12,680 nucleotides of DNA. Source: an uncultured bacterium. GTDB lineage: Bacteria; Patescibacteria; ABY1; SG8-24; 2-12-FULL-60-25. Under the pieces are notes generated by a model, which did no database searches, was not told the DNA's origin, and saw nothing but the letters and a program-made list of their open reading frames with translations. Positions 12,574 to 12,680 of this stretch are shown piece after piece (the stretch's first letter is position 1; each line of letters opens with the position of its first letter). Both the position numbers and the translations under genes were made by a program. The stretch spans positions 1-12,680 of the forward strand of contig CALMET010000099.1 of the NCBI GenBank assembly GCA_937863195.1, written 5' to 3'.

Positions 12574-12680
12574 ATGAAAAAAGACCTCATCACGCTGCGT
12601 TCGCAAACCGTTAAAAAAGTACGGGAGTTTTTTGATGGGCGCGAATACCTCGAAGTCCAAACACCGCGCTTGCTCGGATT
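12574..12680 (+). CDS. Class II aminoacyl-tRNA synthetase-like protein, EpmA/LysRS type, N-terminal fragment
   Basis: The frame runs off the right edge after 35 complete codons. MKKDLITLRSQTVKKVREFF and DGREYLEVQTPRLLG match motif 1 of class II synthetases of the Lys/Asp/Asn group (R...I...R.FF...FLEVETP.L). The protein begins right at the catalytic domain, with no room for the OB-fold anticodon-binding domain of LysRS or AspRS. That is the layout of EpmA (GenX/PoxA), which adds lysine to elongation factor P. A truncated synthetase paralogue is the alternative. The start codon follows the terminator with no spacer; GGAG at 12560-12563 is within the stem and 10 bases away, so initiation here is unclear and a downstream start cannot be excluded. 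Confidence 0.75.
   Translation, partial: MKKDLITLRSQTVKKVREFFDGREYLEVQTPRLLG

Noticed and set aside
1..12680. CRISPR array, tRNA genes, insertion sequence or att site
   Set aside because: I saw no regularly spaced repeats, cloverleaf-like segments, transposase motifs or long flanking repeats.

Overview
The window looks like a piece of a small bacterial genome, most likely from the Candidate Phyla Radiation (Patescibacteria). This is inferred from gene content and start-site style; no rRNA gene is present to confirm it. The support is: intergenic gaps of tens of bases, most starts without a Shine-Dalgarno sequence, two genes whose promoters imply leaderless mRNAs, a single-cluster ferredoxin with a minimal Isc set, a TRM11-like methyltransferase, and an rpsF-ssb-rpsR operon that is not followed by rplI. 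TGA is used as an ordinary stop at 7026-7028 (minus strand) and 11064-11066, which argues against the recoded SR1/Gracilibacteria lineages.

Layout. Positions 2-346 hold the C-terminal end of a C39-like cysteine peptidase-type protein, followed by a CaCA-family Na+/Ca2+ exchanger (352-1308). The tRNA hydroxylase gene trhO (1360-2361) has its own promoter and ends in a strong hairpin terminator. A copA-type Cu+ P-type ATPase (2425-4359) starts directly behind that terminator. Next is an iron-sulfur operon: an Rrf2/IscR-like regulator (4409-4822), the cysteine desulfurase iscS (4824-6050), a two-domain IscU/NifU-like scaffold (6052-6735) and a [3Fe-4S]-type ferredoxin (6749-6976), closed by a perfect hairpin terminator. 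The regulator's promoter carries a perfect inverted repeat at the predicted transcription start, which suggests autoregulation.

The centre (7026-11066) is the least conventional part. It has a soluble coiled-coil protein (minus, 7026-7763), a TRM11/THUMP-type RNA methyltransferase (minus, 7846-9048), and a divergent 632-residue protein with a signal peptide, a four-cysteine outer domain, one membrane segment and a long helical cytoplasmic part (9168-11066). The two unrecognised genes are the only ones here with clear, well-spaced Shine-Dalgarno sequences.

The right end is a ribosomal/replication operon, rpsF-ssb-rpsR (11272-12536), with a structured leader that may be an S6:S18-type autoregulatory site. 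It is followed by a terminator and the first 36 codons of a class II aminoacyl-tRNA synthetase-like gene resembling EpmA (12574 to the window edge).

How the genes work together: IscS supplies sulfur, IscU scaffolds Fe-S clusters, the ferredoxin may deliver electrons, and the Rrf2 protein probably senses cluster status. IscS sulfur could also feed tRNA thiolation. TrhO and the TRM11-like enzyme both point to tRNA modification. CopA and the exchanger handle metal ions. A recurrent structural theme is that terminators are merged with the next gene's promoter (2347-2418, 7810-7861, 11125-11182).
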